Source of the DNA: Theropithecus gelada
Taxonomy: Eukaryota; Chordata; Mammalia; Primates; Cercopithecidae
Direction: 5' to 3'
Assembly: GCF_003255815.1 (NCBI RefSeq)
Contig: NC_037673.1
Location: forward strand, 90,208,902 to 90,272,901
Length of the DNA stretch: 64,000 bases
The position numbers and the translations under genes were made by a program. Below, piece by piece: positions 35,420 to 48,300 of the stretch. The notes under the pieces were generated by a model. That model saw nothing but the letters and a program-made list of their open reading frames with translations, did no database searches and was not told where the DNA came from. Position 1 is the first letter of the stretch; each line of letters opens with the position of its first letter.

Positions 35420-36257
35420 TGTATTAGTTTCCTATTGCTGCTGTAACGTGTTACTGTAAACCTAGGTGCTTAGAAATCACAAATGATAGGTCAGAAGTCT
35501 GAAATGAGTCTCACTGGGCTAAAAGTCAAGATGTGGACAGGGCTGCATTTCTTGTTCAAGGCTCTAGGGGAGAATCCTTTTCCTTGCCATTTCTAGCTTC
35601 TAGAGACATTTTCTTGGCTTCCCCCTTCCTCCATCTTCAAAGCCAGCAACAGCAGTTCCCACCCCCTACCAGTTAGTTTGTGTTTCACTGATACTGTGCA
35701 CCCTGTACTTTTTCCCAGTGGTTACCAGCTGTTCATTCTTGGTTATTTTTTGGTCTTTAGGTCCTTCTCATACTTGATGAGCCTGCGGGGTTCAGGTACA
35801 TGCTTTCTTGGGCTGCAGATCTAACAGCTTGTACTTCTTGCCCTTATAGAACATCCTGTGGTTCTCTGAGCCTGGTTAATGACAGTGAGAACAACGGGGG
35901 TGGATTGAGGACCCTGTACCACCTGTCACACTGTCAATGTGCAGCTGGGAGAGCTCTACCTTTAGGTGGTCCAGCTGTCTCAGAAGCTCTTCCTTCTTGC
36001 CATGAAGGTCCTGAGGCTTGATCTTGGCCATGGCTTCACATGCAGCTGCCAGCTGCCATCTGCTCTGATGGCCTCTCCACTTGCGATTACATTAGGCCCA
36101 ATCAGACAAACCAGGACAATCTCCCTATTTTAAAGTAGGATGATTAGCACCCTTCATCCTATCTGCTGCCTTAATTCCTCTTTGTCATGTAACATGACAT
36201 CTCTACAGGTTCCAGGGATTAAGTCATGGGCATTTTTGATGTTATTCTGCCTACTAC
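35420..36257 (-). repeat. MLT1-type MaLR LTR, split by a processed pseudogene
   Basis: The left half (35420-about 35670) starts TGTATTAGTTTCCTATTGC and contains 'gtcagaagtctgaaatgagtctcactgggc' and 'ctccatcttcaaagccagcaac'. The right half (about 36057-36257) resumes with 'cttgcgattacattaggccca', 'ctccctattttaaagtagg' and 'ttctgcctacta'. The two halves are colinear with one reversed LTR of the ERVL-MaLR group. Confidence 0.8.
35680..36056 (-). pseudogene. RPL35P: RPL35 processed pseudogene inside an MLT1 LTR
   Basis: Reading the minus strand from ATG at 36031, the first codons give MAKIKPQDLHGKKEELLRQL, closely like the ribosomal protein L35 N-terminus. Continuing: VELSQL, VTGG, then, after a frame change, the region of MFYKGKKYKLLDLQPKK (35855-35800). 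There are no introns. A deletion after VTGG, frameshifts and premature stops (for example after KKACT) destroy the frame, and the C-terminal tail decays beyond recognition near 35690. A short GC-rich leader precedes the ATG. L35 is a large ribosomal subunit protein, and ribosomal protein mRNAs are frequent retrocopy templates. No clear A-tail is visible at the 3' end. Confidence 0.9.
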
Positions 36258-36489
36258 GCACTCCCTTAGTTGAAACTGTAGGAAAGGATTGGATGTGTAG
36301 GAAAATAGTGAAGAGAAGCAGAAACCTAGAGATCCTAGAAATAAACAGTCTCTAGCTGGGGTGAAAGGTATATTCCCTTACTGAATTACCCTAAAGACTT
36401 AAAGATCATGTCTGAGTTAACTTGCATCTGTACTTTGACAATCCCCCTTCTCCCAGAGAACCTAGTCATAAGGTAGGGTAAGGATGCCA

Positions 36490-36665
36490 AATTTGGGCTC
36501 ATAAAAGTTGAGTGTTAGGTCTGGCTCTTCCACTTGTCTATATCTTTTAGCAATTCACTTAAGTTTGGCTGAACCACAGTCTCCTCATTTTAAATTAAGG
36601 GGGCGGTTGAACTAGATTATTTCTTGGGTACCCTCCAGTTGTACTGTTGCTATGATTCTAGATGA
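36490..36665 (+). repeat. MIR/MIR3-like SINE
   Basis: 'gtgttaggtctggctcttccact', 'caattcacttaagtttggctgaaccacagtctcctcatttt' and 'gaactagattatttcttgggtaccctccagtt' resemble MIR3, including its 'gactagatgatctctaaggtcccttccag' tail. Confidence 0.7.
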
Positions 36666-37045
36666 CGTAGATAGTGTTTCTGCAGACTCAAGGTGAGTGG
36701 ACTATCAGCTCAATGGGTGTTTAAGCACCAATAGGTTCCCAAAGGAGAAATGTATCCTTCCCTGATTTTTAATCTTATTATTTGCTCTTCTCCCTTGCCT
36801 GTCCAACCATCCCTCACCCCAGATCAGAATAGATAAGCAAATGGGATATATTATACTGTAACTGTAAAATATACCTCAGTTTATACCCCTGGTATGAAAT
36901 GTTCCTATAATCTTTGAAAGAATATGATTTGGGAGGCTAGTTTTCCTAATTTGTTTACTGTAGCATAGGTAGGTTCCAGTCTTGCAATAAATACATCCAA
37001 GGAACACAAGGATTGTTCTTGCTCTAGAGCATGGGTGGGTCTATG

Positions 37046-38008
37046 TGGTTTTGATAGGCAGAATTCTAAGATAGCTGCCAAGATTCATACCTTCCAGTAG
37101 ATATATCATGATAGTCTCCCTCCCCTTGAATGTGGGAGTGGGTTTTGTAATATGATGGTGTATTAGTCTGTTCTCATGCTGCTAATAAAGACATATCCAA
37201 GACTGGGTAATTTATAAAGGAAAGAGGTTTAATTGACTCACAATTCCACATGGCTGGGGAGGACTCATAATCATGGCGTAAGGCAAGAAGGAGTAAAGTC
37301 ACATCTTACATGGTGGCAGGCAAGAGCAAGTGTGTGCAGGGGAACACCCCCTTATAAACTATCAGATCTCATGAGACTTATTCACTATCATGAGAACAGC
37401 ACAGGAAAGATCCACCCCATGACTCAATTACCTTCCACCAGGTCCCTCCCATGACACATGAGAAATATGGGAGCTACAATTCAAGACATTATTTGTGTAG
37501 GGACACAGCCAAATCATATCAGATGAAATATGTGGTCCCGTGACCAGGTTACGTTCTATGGCACAATTGCCTTTAAGAAAAACAGATTATCTTTGATGGG
37601 CCTGGCCTAATCAGGTGAGGCCTTAAAAGGAACTTGTCTCTTCCTGAAGAGATTTGAAGTATGGAGAGACTCAACCCAACAGATTCTCCATTGATAGATT
37701 TAAAGATGGAGGAAGCCATGGAAAATGGCAACTAGTATCAGATAGCCACCAAAAAAACAAGGACCTCAGTCCTCCAATTATAAAAAACTGAATTCTATCA
37801 ATACCCTGAATGAGTTTGGACATGAATTCTTCTCCAAAGCCTTCAGGTGAGAACTCAGTCTGACTGATACCTTGAACATGACACCCTGAGCAGAGAACCC
37901 AACTGAGCTGTGCTGGACTTCTGATCTACTGAACCGAGAGCTAAAAAGTGAGTGTTGTTTTGAGCCTCTTACATGGGTGGCAATTTGTTATGCAGCAATA
38001 GCAAACAA
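37046..38008 (+). repeat. MLT1-like MaLR LTR, split by a younger solo LTR
   Basis: The left part has 'ttgataggcagaattctaagatagctgccaagattc'. After the insertion come 'gtgaccaggttacgttctatggca', 'gatgggcctggcctaatcaggtgagg', 'acaaggacctcagtcctcca' and the end 'ggcaatttgttatgcagcaatag'. The order fits an old ERVL-MaLR LTR in plus orientation. Confidence 0.75.
37159..37521 (-). mobile_element. THE1/MST solo LTR (ERVL-MaLR)
   Basis: 363 bp from TGTATTAGTCTGTTCTCATG to GCCAAATCATATCA, the reversed form of the THE1/MST LTR beginning TGATATGGTTTGGC. It includes 'gagacttattcactatcatgagaacagcac'. Flanks GATGG (37154-37158) and GATGA (37522-37526) are the 5-bp target duplication. No internal region, so a solo LTR left by recombination; noncoding. 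Confidence 0.93.
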
Positions 38009-41000
38009 ATAAATGAAAACAATGCTATTCCAGTTAAATGTGGCTTGAAAATTTTAAAAGGAAGTGTTTTCCTTGTGCCTCCTTTCTTCTTGCCTTTCTC
38101 CAAAGCCTTAATCTTTTTCCCCACTGTGCCGTTATTTCATTGAATATAACTAGAAAATGCCATTTTGTTGGATTAAAATCTTCTCTCATATCACATCACA
38201 TATCATTCCCCTAACCCCTCATAGTTCATTTGAGATGCCAGAGATGCCCAAATCTTGGGTATGTTATATACATGTTTTAGGGCTGGAGAATCGAACCAGA
38301 AAACACAGAGTTCAAGAATTAAAGAAAAGAATCTGTTTATTTTGAACTAACTCAGGTATGTTTTATTTGTTACATTTAGTTCTCTTGAAACACAGTAACC
38401 TTGACATAATGGCTGAAGAAAAAGAAGCAATGTAAGCATAAATGGCTGAATATTTTAATATCTTTTATCAATAAACATTACTAGAATGCCATGCATTTGA
38501 ATCCATGCTTTTTCTGAGGAAAACTGCATTTTATCTTCTGCTTCCTGATATCGCAGCTGGATCTTATTACAAGGGTAGGATACACCATGGGAAGCATGCC
38601 TAAACTTTTTAAACTACAAAAGGAAAGCTGATCTTCATTAATTAGATGTCTAGATTATACAGACTGACCACTGTATTATTATCTATAACATGGTGAAAAA
38701 CACTATTATATGGCTTGTTGATAGCTCCACCTAGGTAATTTAGCTAAGCCTTATTTGCTAAGATATTCTATTAACCACAAAGGCAGGATTTGGTGTCAGG
38801 TCAAAAAATCAGATCAAACTGTGACTTTGTGGTTGATGGTTCAGAGAATGCTGTACAACAAAGGGGATTGAGAACGCAGTATGATGTCTAACATTTAATT
38901 GAGGAAAAATGTCATCTCCAGCACGGCTTAACAGAGTGCTACTACATAATGCAGATAAGTGAAAATATTAACAAGTCAATGATTCATTACGAAGACTCAC
39001 CATGTAAAACCCGTATTCTCTGCCTTTGTGAAAACCATGGAATTGGATTAAAAGAGAAGCCACCTAATTTTAGATTTAAGCAAATGTGAGCAATGGGTTT
39101 GAGAATGAAGGGTAAGTCTGTGGATCACAAACCCTCACCTGAATAATGATTAGCTCTTTTAATAAGAAACAACATTATATATATATTTTAAAGCTGTAAT
39201 CTGGAAGAACTTCAAAATCTGGGAATCCAGGTAAATCATGATTTAGCTTTTACCAACTTTAACCAAAGTCTTCCCTGGTGCTACAGTCAGTACGAAAGAA
39301 AAGCTATTACAAAGCTATTATGTTAATTACAATTTTGTCTGCTTCAGCTTCATATACCTGTGTCTTTGTCATGTATATAATTATGCAAAGGGAAAACACC
39401 CTCAGCTCAAATGAAATAAAAGATTTCAGTTTATGCCCACACGGACCTTGTCAAGTAGCCAATGACTTGCCCTTTCATTGTGAATGACTAATATCAATGC
39501 TGGCTCTAAAGAAAGACACTTTTCATAATCGCCCAACAATCTGCTAAGTGAAAACATGTGGATAGGCTTAGGGACAGCCTGCCAGGGGTCTTGGTGGAAT
39601 GGAAAACAGGTGCTCTCATTCTGTGCCATGTAATACCCCATTTACCCCCAAGTCCAAAGGTTATAGGACTAATAGCTGCCTTGTGGTAATCAGGGAAAGC
39701 CAAGACACTGGCCCTGGTGAAACATCTGGGACATATTTTACATACTTCCAACATATGCTTCAGGTTCAATTAAAGTGAGGCTTTGGCACATTTATTAATC
39801 TTTTTTACTTTTATCCTATAAGAGGACCCACTGACCTGACCCTACTATTATACCATATGAGAAAACAGAAATAATGAGAGCTAGAGGTCAGTACCTGCTC
39901 GTATGGCAAAGAACACATTTGTTTTCTCATGAAATTCCATTACCCATGACTCTATACACAAACTTTAAATAAAGGAACCAACGAATTTTTCAAAGTAGGA
40001 AATTACCCTTCTTCCACTCAGACGCACTGATAGCCAAGACTTAACATTTACCGCTGTGAGACCCAGTCGAGATGGAAGATGGAACCTTGCAGGATCCTTT
40101 CATATTTCCATTTCTTATAGGAAAAACGATATTTCAAGACGTCCACAAGATTCTTCCCTCTATTATTCAAGCACTTAAAAGTCTATTGTAAATTATTACA
40201 TTTGAGATTTTATTCAGATATGATTTTTATGCTATCAATTGCATTATGAGTAAAAAAGAAAAACCTCCTTTATCGCTCGGATAAAAGGGTTGGATTTATG
40301 AAAATCAGCTCACAATCCTTTCACATGGAAAACACACTGCTTGTCGGCATCCTGTACAGAAGAATACAGTTGAATTCACACTGTAATTTAAGCACTCACT
40401 TTCAATCAACTTTGGTAACTAGATCTGAAAATGTGTTAGAAGCAGGGTGTCAATTTCAGACTACCAAATACTAGATTACAATAGATGTTACTCCAGAGAT
40501 TTGGTGTTGTTTCCCCCGGGCATGTTCCACTTGACATCTATGTTTTGGTGAGCTGGTTAACCAGGTGTGTCTACTTCCCATACTTAACATCTTCTCCATT
40601 AAAAATGCCCATAAAAAGGGGAGAGATTAGAAGTACAGAACATCAACAAACTGACTAAAAACATAGGTTGACTTCAAGCAGGGACATTAAGTACTAGACT
40701 TCACTAAGGGTTTCCATTTATTAACATTTCTGGGGAAACGCCTGCTGCTGGGATGGATCTTTATGGTGGCTTTAATAATAAAGCAGCAACAAGCAAGAGA
40801 AAATGGCCATAAATGGATGGCAGCTCAGTGTTTATCAGCAGAGAAATGATGATTCAGAGCTGGCATGTTGAGTTAAAATACAAGCACTCTACAGCTCTAC
40901 AACTGACCTTAGCAATAAATCATATCATTTACTGCCAGAAGTGTATGCTCATGTTATTTAACATTAAAAACAAGCACATATGTGTTTTTGCAGGAAGGAG

Positions 41001-41115
41001 ATTTTGTTAGTTTATGTTTGATGATGTTGCTAATGACTAAATGATGTACAGAAGAAAAATTTCACATAAAAACTCTGTCGATTTAAAAATGTTTGAAATA
41101 GTGTTAGAAGGGAGA

Positions 41116-41117
<2 letters not shown>

Positions 41118-41159
<42 letters not shown>
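41118..41159. repeat. (TG)n microsatellite
   Basis: About 21 uninterrupted TG units, one of the longest simple repeats in the window; likely length-polymorphic. Confidence 0.97.
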
Positions 41160-41160
<1 letters not shown>

Positions 41161-42319
41161 TGTTTTCCTTCAAGCATTGAATATTAGGAAAAAAATCATG
41201 TGGAGAGTTAACGAATCACTGAATTTTTTGACATTTCTCATGCATGCTTCCAACACACAAATTATTTTATTTTTGGAGACATGGCCTTCAGTGGCACACA
41301 AATTCTTACATTGGGATATAACTGTACATCTTTACTGGAATCAAAGGTCAAGGGCATAAATTAAAATATACTGTTTTCCTCCTTTCTTCAAAAAAAAAAA
41401 AAAAAATTCACTGCTTTACCACAACATAAATCAGATTCTGGTGAAGGTCAAAAATCTGGTTTTACATGCCAAACAATGTGGAAATCACGAACGATTTTTT
41501 GTCCTCTGCCTCTCGATCTCAACCTAGGACTTTTTAGATTTTAGGTCTGGAAATGCCCAGAGATGATGATGTAGCAGCATCACTATCCTCCTTGCCATAG
41601 AAAATGGTAGTTCCAACCCCAGCCACTGCTGCAGTGGTGCAAGATCATTCTAATTCCTACCTCTTGTTGTCCCCTCTCCCTAGGGGACAACCAATCCAAG
41701 CAGTCCCAGAAACTGGCTGTTATTTACTGTGGTCACCATCCCCAAATCAACCAGCGATTGAATATAAGCCTCTCTGAATGGGCTTTCCTGATGGAGAAAC
41801 CACGTGGCCATTCCAAACCTCAGCAAGGGCAATGAGCACTGGGGTTATTTAAATGTCCTCTGGAGCACTCTGAACATTCATGTCCTTTTGCTGAGCAATT
41901 GTTCAAAAATTACAGATGACAATATCCATGTTCAACTCATGCAGGCTATGTTTTCACTCCCCTGTTCCCCCAAAGCATGGCTCGATTTGTAATACTCAAG
42001 ATAGGACAAATTTTTGCCCTTCAACAACAGTCGTCACTGCTGTTATCTTCATGAGAGCTATCAAGTTCCAGACAAGCTGAATTATTTTTTTTTTGTTCCT
42101 GGCAGAAAAATATTTGACCCAGCTCTGGACAAAAGCGAAGAGGATTTATAGCCTTCTCTCCCTCTTTGCAACATGCAGTGGCATTGTTAGGATGATAAAC
42201 AGCACTGTCCAATTTTCTGGACTCAAACACTTCAACTCCTTTTTTAACTGTCTGTGAAAACAGTGTCATGTCTACATTTCCCCATCCCCAGGTACCCAAG
42301 TGCTGGGAAAGATAATTAC

Positions 42320-42373
42320 CTTGTCATCTTTGTCATCTTCTTCTTCCTCGTCCTCTAGCATGTCCTCCACTAC
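42320..42373 (-). CDS. MCTP1: MCTP1 coding exon: acidic linker between the two membrane segments
   Basis: Seen: on the minus strand, acceptor TCTGCAG ends at 42374. Eighteen codons run from GTA (42373) to AAG (42320), followed by donor GTAATT (42319-42314). The peptide is VVEDMLEDEEEEDDKDDK, with 12 of 18 residues Asp or Glu. It is phase 0 at both ends and continues exactly from the ...RQRDT end of the exon at 61883-62002. Known: I recall this sequence in the MCTP1 C-terminal region, before the second membrane segment. Inference: the stretch lies in the loop between the membrane segments and could bind cations or basic partners. At 54 bp the exon is short and skippable in frame. The frame cannot be extended usefully past either splice site. 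Confidence 0.93.
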
Positions 42374-43914
42374 CTGCAGACAGAAACAGAAGTCATTTTC
42401 TGTGCTCTTAAAGGAGAGAATTTTGTTCTGTCATTTTGAACCTTTTGGAAATGAAAACTTTATTAACATTTGAAACGGGCACACTGAGAAGGGATATTCA
42501 ACCTAGAGATAGTGATTAGGAAAACGCTCTGCCTTTCATTGATTAAAACCAGGGAACCGAATCCCAGTTAGGGGAACTGGATTCATGTGAAATGTTTTGT
42601 GACAACCTCAAGAATTTGAAATATGCATAAGGTAAACCAACATTAATTTGCAGGATGCTTTAAATCAGGAAATTTCCCTTCTACCGATTCTGCTGTCTGT
42701 ATTAATCAGGTACTTGAAATTTAGAACTAGATAACTAGGCATGAAACAGCTCTGCTATTTCTAATTTACTTTTCACCAAATTCTACAATTAAAAAACCAT
42801 GTCTGTTAATTGATTCATGCTGGTGGTCTATGGCATAAAACTAACAATATATTTTTATGGCTCAAATTTTAATTCTTATGTATAAATGTCAAGTCTTGCC
42901 TCTCTTACTTTTTGATTTTGTGGATTACCCAAAACTCTCATTTTAATTCTCTGTGATTTTACACAAGATTATGAGAATGCATATTATAAAATGAAAATTA
43001 AAATATATAATTACATGTGTATAGTGTGTGTATAACCCACGTAGTTGGATATGCATATATGTATTTTTAAATAGCTATTTAGCCTACCTCAGCAGAACGG
43101 AATAGTCATTTTGGATTTCCCAAATAACTTCCCTTTGCCTTGATCAACATATAACCATTCAGAATGAGACTTCACTCCATTTCAGGCTTTTTAAAATGGT
43201 TTTCCGCACTTCACAAACATACACATATGCATGCCACAGAAACCTACAGTTTAAAAAACCTTGGGAGAAGTGTCGTTATTCAAGTAAGACCCAACTTATT
43301 GTGTTTATATTTGATATGGTTTTTAAATTCCTTTTTTTTTTCCTGATCCTGTATCTCTGAATAGACTCAACAGAAGCATGGTTAACAAATACTTTAAAAC
43401 TTTTCTCCCAAAGCTCATAACTTTAGAGGACAGAGACACCTAGCCCTCCTTTCCTGTGTGTGTGTGTGTTTTTTAATACCAACAGGAATATTCTATGGGT
43501 GAACACTTTAATAACCAAGACTGTATTATGAAAAGAGTTCCATAAACTGAGATAACATATCAGAACTCTTATTCCCAATAATTTTTCTCAAATATTCTAA
43601 AAGCATTAACTGATTTAAAAGCATAACACAAACACAAACCTCCAGGTCTCATGAACGAATATATAATGAAAGCATCTGACAACCTGTGAGACTGTTCCTA
43701 ATTTAATGTCGTGCTTTCAATCTTCTGTTAATTGGTAGAATTTTGAGGTCTTTCATTTGGACCTTCAGCATTTCAAACGAATCACAGTAGTGCAATATGC
43801 AGTTTTGCATATCTGATGAGAGCTTACACTTACTTCGGAGACATATAAAGCAATGAAGCATCAACAAGAAAGATGGACTCTTGACAGTCTCTCTAACTAT
43901 ATCCAGCTACTCCA

Positions 43915-44050
43915 TAGCATTCATCATAAACCCCTTTGTCCAAGGCACATAGTGCTAGGTAATGTGGGAATACACAGATAACCCACAAAACTTCCTCTTT
44001 ACTCCTACCAGCCCTCAAATGGCTTATAATCCAGTGAAACTTAAACAGGG
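43915..44050 (-). repeat. L2-like 3' fragment
   Basis: 'ccaaggcacatagtgctaggtaatgtgggaatacacagataa' and 'cctcaaatggcttataatccagtg' resemble the reversed L2 3' end. Confidence 0.45.
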
Positions 44051-45244
44051 TTGATCAGATAAGCTTTCATGTTAACCTTTCATTTCCTTACATTTAAAGT
44101 ATTCGCATCACAAATACACACACAATAGTGACAGTATATAGTTGAAGTGATATATGCCAGGCTATTCAAATTGGGCTATTTGTGAGGGGTTTAAGATGGA
44201 AAAGAAGCTACATTGGTACATTGTGTTGCTTCAGAAGAATTCACCTAACCCTTGTAAGATTTTCTGAAATGATGATTATTTCGTACCTCTGATAAAATTA
44301 TCTTTTAGATTTAAATGAAGCAATTTTTTTTTTTTTTTTTTGCTGAAATTACCCATGCAGATTCATATCAAATACATCAAGGAAAATGAGATGAACACTA
44401 TACTTTTACTGCTGCTGTGAATAAACTCATTATTATAGCTACTTATAATTAAGAATGTATAATATGCCTCTTCTCTGCAGTACTTACTATCACATTTCAG
44501 GTGCTATGAAGGCAGAATGGTGGTGGGCTGTGCCTAGCAGATTGTCAGGTACATAATAGGTGTTCACAAAATATTTGTTGATTGAGTGAATAGTGAATGT
44601 ATCATCTATTCTTCGTATCATTTAACACACTTTGGGTAAAGTGCCTATCATGTATCTCACAGAACTGACTTAGTTCACCTGGAAGGACTTATACCTAATC
44701 AGTGATGCAGATTTATAAAAGCAAATGTTCAAAATGCTTTCAAACATTTGCCTTAGAACCCATGAATATTTAACCATTAAGGTTGGAGAATCTCCACTAT
44801 CTTCAAATTAATTTTCAAAAATTCAAGATAAGATTAAGCCATAAACAAGCCAGTAGCTTAATTTACACATTTTACAAATCAGCTGTGGATCTTCTGTTCA
44901 AGTATGACTCAAAGAGGTCTACAGAATCAGGCTCTTCATTTGCAAAACCCAAACTGTTCTTACCCTGCACAAGTGGGTAATTGGCTACGCACAATTGCTC
45001 CACAAATGTGCAGCCAGAACCACCCAATACAACCATTTGCTTTTACATTTGGCAGAGAAGTGTTGTGTTAGTGAGAGGCCTTTTTGCTGTGTTTTAGCGC
45101 TCTAGTGAGGGCCCTTCCCCTCCTCCAGTGCATTTTTAAAGTTACATCATAAACATCTACAAGTGAGGATTTATAATACAGATGGTTTCCTATTGATGCC
45201 TTTAAGCTGCTTCAGAACATATCCCACCGTTACATTTTGCTCAG

Positions 45245-45395
45245 GTGAAGCTGAAGGTGCCTTAGAAAATGGAGATGATAATAGCACCTATCTCACAGTG
45301 TTAAGGATCCAATGAGATAATGCATAAAAGTGCTTAATACAGTTCCTGTATCAAAGGAAGTACTCAAAAATGTTAGCTATTAATAAAAATAAAAT
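45245..45395 (+). repeat. MIR SINE, 3' half
   Basis: 'aaatggagatgataatagcacctatctcacagtgttaagg', 'aatgagataatgcataaaagtgcttaatacagt' and 'aagtactcaaaaatgttagc' are in MIR order. Confidence 0.82.
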
Positions 45396-48300
45396 AGCAT
45401 CAAGTTAATATTTTAAACATTAATTTTTGGAAATTAAATATTTTTTGCTGGACAAAATATTCTGTGCTCTTAATGACACACAAAATTCTGATTCATGTTT
45501 TCACTGACTGTAAGAAACACATAGAGGGGTACAGGTAGAAGTGTGGATAAAGATTCCAAATTAAAATGATGATGCTTTCACAACTAATTTTCAGGCTTTA
45601 ATGGTCCAGTGAAACGGATGACTTTGAGGACAAGAGTGTCTCAGAAGCTGAGCTGTGCTTTAAGACAAGAGCTCTAGCCAAATGCAATGAACATCGAAAC
45701 TGCAAACTGAGCTTTTAAAAACAAACTGTATATATCACTGAAGTGCATTTAATGACTGCACAAAATTGCAACCCTTCCCAGAGAAATCAAATAACACCTG
45801 CTATTTAGGATGAGAGTGCTGGAGTTGAACACTTAACTGAGGAAAACAAAAGAAAGGAGTCCTGGTATCAAATTCTAGCTCTTTCCTCTTCAAATAAAAC
45901 CAAATAAGCACTACATCGTTTTGTTTTCAAGTATACAAAGTCCAGTTGCCCAAACACTTGTCAGCAATAATTTAACTAACAACATATACTATACGCAGGA
46001 TTTCCTTGAAGGGGAAAAAATGAAGAGTGACGAAAAATCATGTAGTAGAAAAGATACATTTACAAAGTTCAGTTTTTTCTCTTTTTTCTTAAGGGGAATC
46101 TCAGATCGGCTCTAGAATTCTCTTTCCAAATTATGCTTTCTGATACCTTGCTTGAAAGCAAGTAGTATTAATCAAACAAAGGAAGGGCACTAGGGAAATC
46201 AGAAAGATGTAATGCAAGCAGTTAAAAGTGACATGACCTTCTGTAATGTCGCTCGTCACAGACTTATATGCCACACACTCGAGGAAGGTCTTGAAAGAAA
46301 CTGATTCTTGGTACTATTCCTTGAATGTAATACTAATAAAGATGACATTTAAAAAAACACACAGACAACCCCAAATGCAGCATGCCAGATACATTGCAGC
46401 CAGAGAATAAATAGATAACATTATTTTAAAAGCATATTTCTTTCTTCATATTCAATATTTGCTGAACATTTGCCGTTAACATAAAATGTAATATGTGGCT
46501 ATACATTTAAAAAATACATTTCCAAAGTTAAACAAAGTGGTATCTATAGACCATATATTTTGTGGTTTTAGAGGAGCTCTTGTACTATTACAAGACTTTT
46601 AATTGTAATCCAACACAAAACACTTCATGATTTGCAAGGAAAATATTATTTGACTGGAAATGTTAATAGTGATGTTGATAATCTGAATAAAAACGTGACA
46701 TGTTTGGTATTATTGTACTAGAACAAAAATGTATAAGGGAGGTGACCAGAAGGATGCAGTAACAAAAAGACCAATGAGGAAAGGATGAGGGAAAGTGGGT
46801 TCAGGTAAACTTCATTATTAAAATCATTATGGGACAGTGACTACTAATTATTGCTTTTTAACACCAATTTAAGGTGAATGTTTAAAACTAATATGACAAG
46901 AGGGGGTTAAAAGGCCCATGAATTATTTTTTAAACACTTCATATTATAATTTTTCCACGAGTAAATTATTCCACTTATTTAAATCCCTTCGAACAAAAAG
47001 GAACCAAAAAAATCTTGGTTATGTTAACCTTGGAAGGACTGAGTACTCTGCAACCAAACCTTTCAAAAGCCAGTGCTGATACAAACCAGTTTCTTTTGTG
47101 TGTTTGCTTCTTTTCCTTGGAATTAAATGGATGTTTTACTATGTTCAAAATGAATAGTTGCACAACTCAAATTGCTTTACTCAAATATGGTCTATAAAAA
47201 TGCAACACATTTACACATTTAAAGAAGAAATCGCTGCTGTCCAGATGTGCAACCATGTTAAAATATTAAAGAAAACTGACACAAAAGAAAGAAGTTTCAT
47301 ATTTAGTTTCATATTCATAGACGATCCAAACTTGTACAGATGCTTATATTTGGATACATTACAAACTAAATGCCTATTTCTACCCTAGAGATATGGAAGA
47401 ATTTGGGGAGAGTAGTATTCTTCAGCATGGTCTGGAGTTCATTTATATCATTGTGTGTGTGCATAAACCATGCAGAACATGCATTTGTGTGCCAATGGAT
47501 TTATTACACATGTAAGTATGATATGAAATGGTGGAATGTCTATTGATGGAGAAGATGCATATAATCACTCAAATGATTTCAAATCACTTGAAAGTACCAA
47601 AGGTCAGGTTGAAGACTTTTATGGTAAGATCTTTATAGGTGTGCTAGTGCAGACATTTTTACAACAGGACACCTTCTCACAAGATTTTTGAGAAGAAACA
47701 AACTTTTGCAAAATGGTATAATTAAACTGTATACATAATTCACTCCATGTTTATAAGAATAATACGACTCAATCAAGTCTGGGATGTACTGTTTCATCCA
47801 GTACATCTCAAAAGCAACTGCATATATGATGGCTGCTTAGTTTGATTCATGCTATTAAGGATTTGACCTTGGAGGATTTCAGCTACAGTAGTCATCAAGA
47901 TAACTGAACCACTAGATGTAATAATAATTAGTGTGATAGGCTTGCCTGGGAGGCTGAATATATTGCAATACAAAAGAAGGCAGACTAAAAAAAAAAAAAG
48001 AAGAAAAAAAGAAAAGCATTAGTACTTACTGCTAAAAGACTTCCTGATTTTTACAGAGACACTCAAAAACAATTATTCTTCTTGCAAAATGCATTTCCTT
48101 GGCTCATTCTGGGAAGTGCTATGTTGTAATTTAGTCTGATTCTTAATAAGGAATGTGGCTTTAATGTGGCTATCAGATGACTTTTGATGCATGCCACTGA
48201 TTATGTACAGCATGCCTTCTGCATCATCAACAGCAGTATTTGTTGTATAATCTGGTTTGCTATAAGGTGCAAAGACAGTAAATTTACTTTACTGACCAAA

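Larger units (their letters stand above)
1..42319 (-). other. MCTP1: MCTP1 intron downstream of the acidic-linker exon (partial)
   Basis: Begins with donor GTAATT at 42319 and runs off the window at position 1. I looked for the next MCTP1 exon (acidic-to-basic linker leading to the second membrane segment) and did not find it. Unrecognised stretches longer than 300 bases: 2380-2685, 3601-4444, 4746-5489, 5791-6554, 7119-7604, 7736-8094, 9399-10189, 10561-11734, 14426-15059, 15231-16636, 16783-19749, 21310-22426, 22594-24785, 25090-25849, 26396-27319, 33146-33589, 36666-37045, 38009-41117 and 41160-42319. 14426-17500 and 38009-41100 are long nearly repeat-free stretches. Confidence 0.8.

Noticed and set aside
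35420..38008. A full endogenous retrovirus between the two MaLR LTRs
   Set aside because: The two LTRs are of opposite orientation and different type, and the DNA between them contains no gag/pol/env-like sequence.
41118..41359. Frame starting in the (TG)n tract as a cysteine/valine-rich peptide
   Set aside because: The N-terminal repeat is simply the microsatellite translated.
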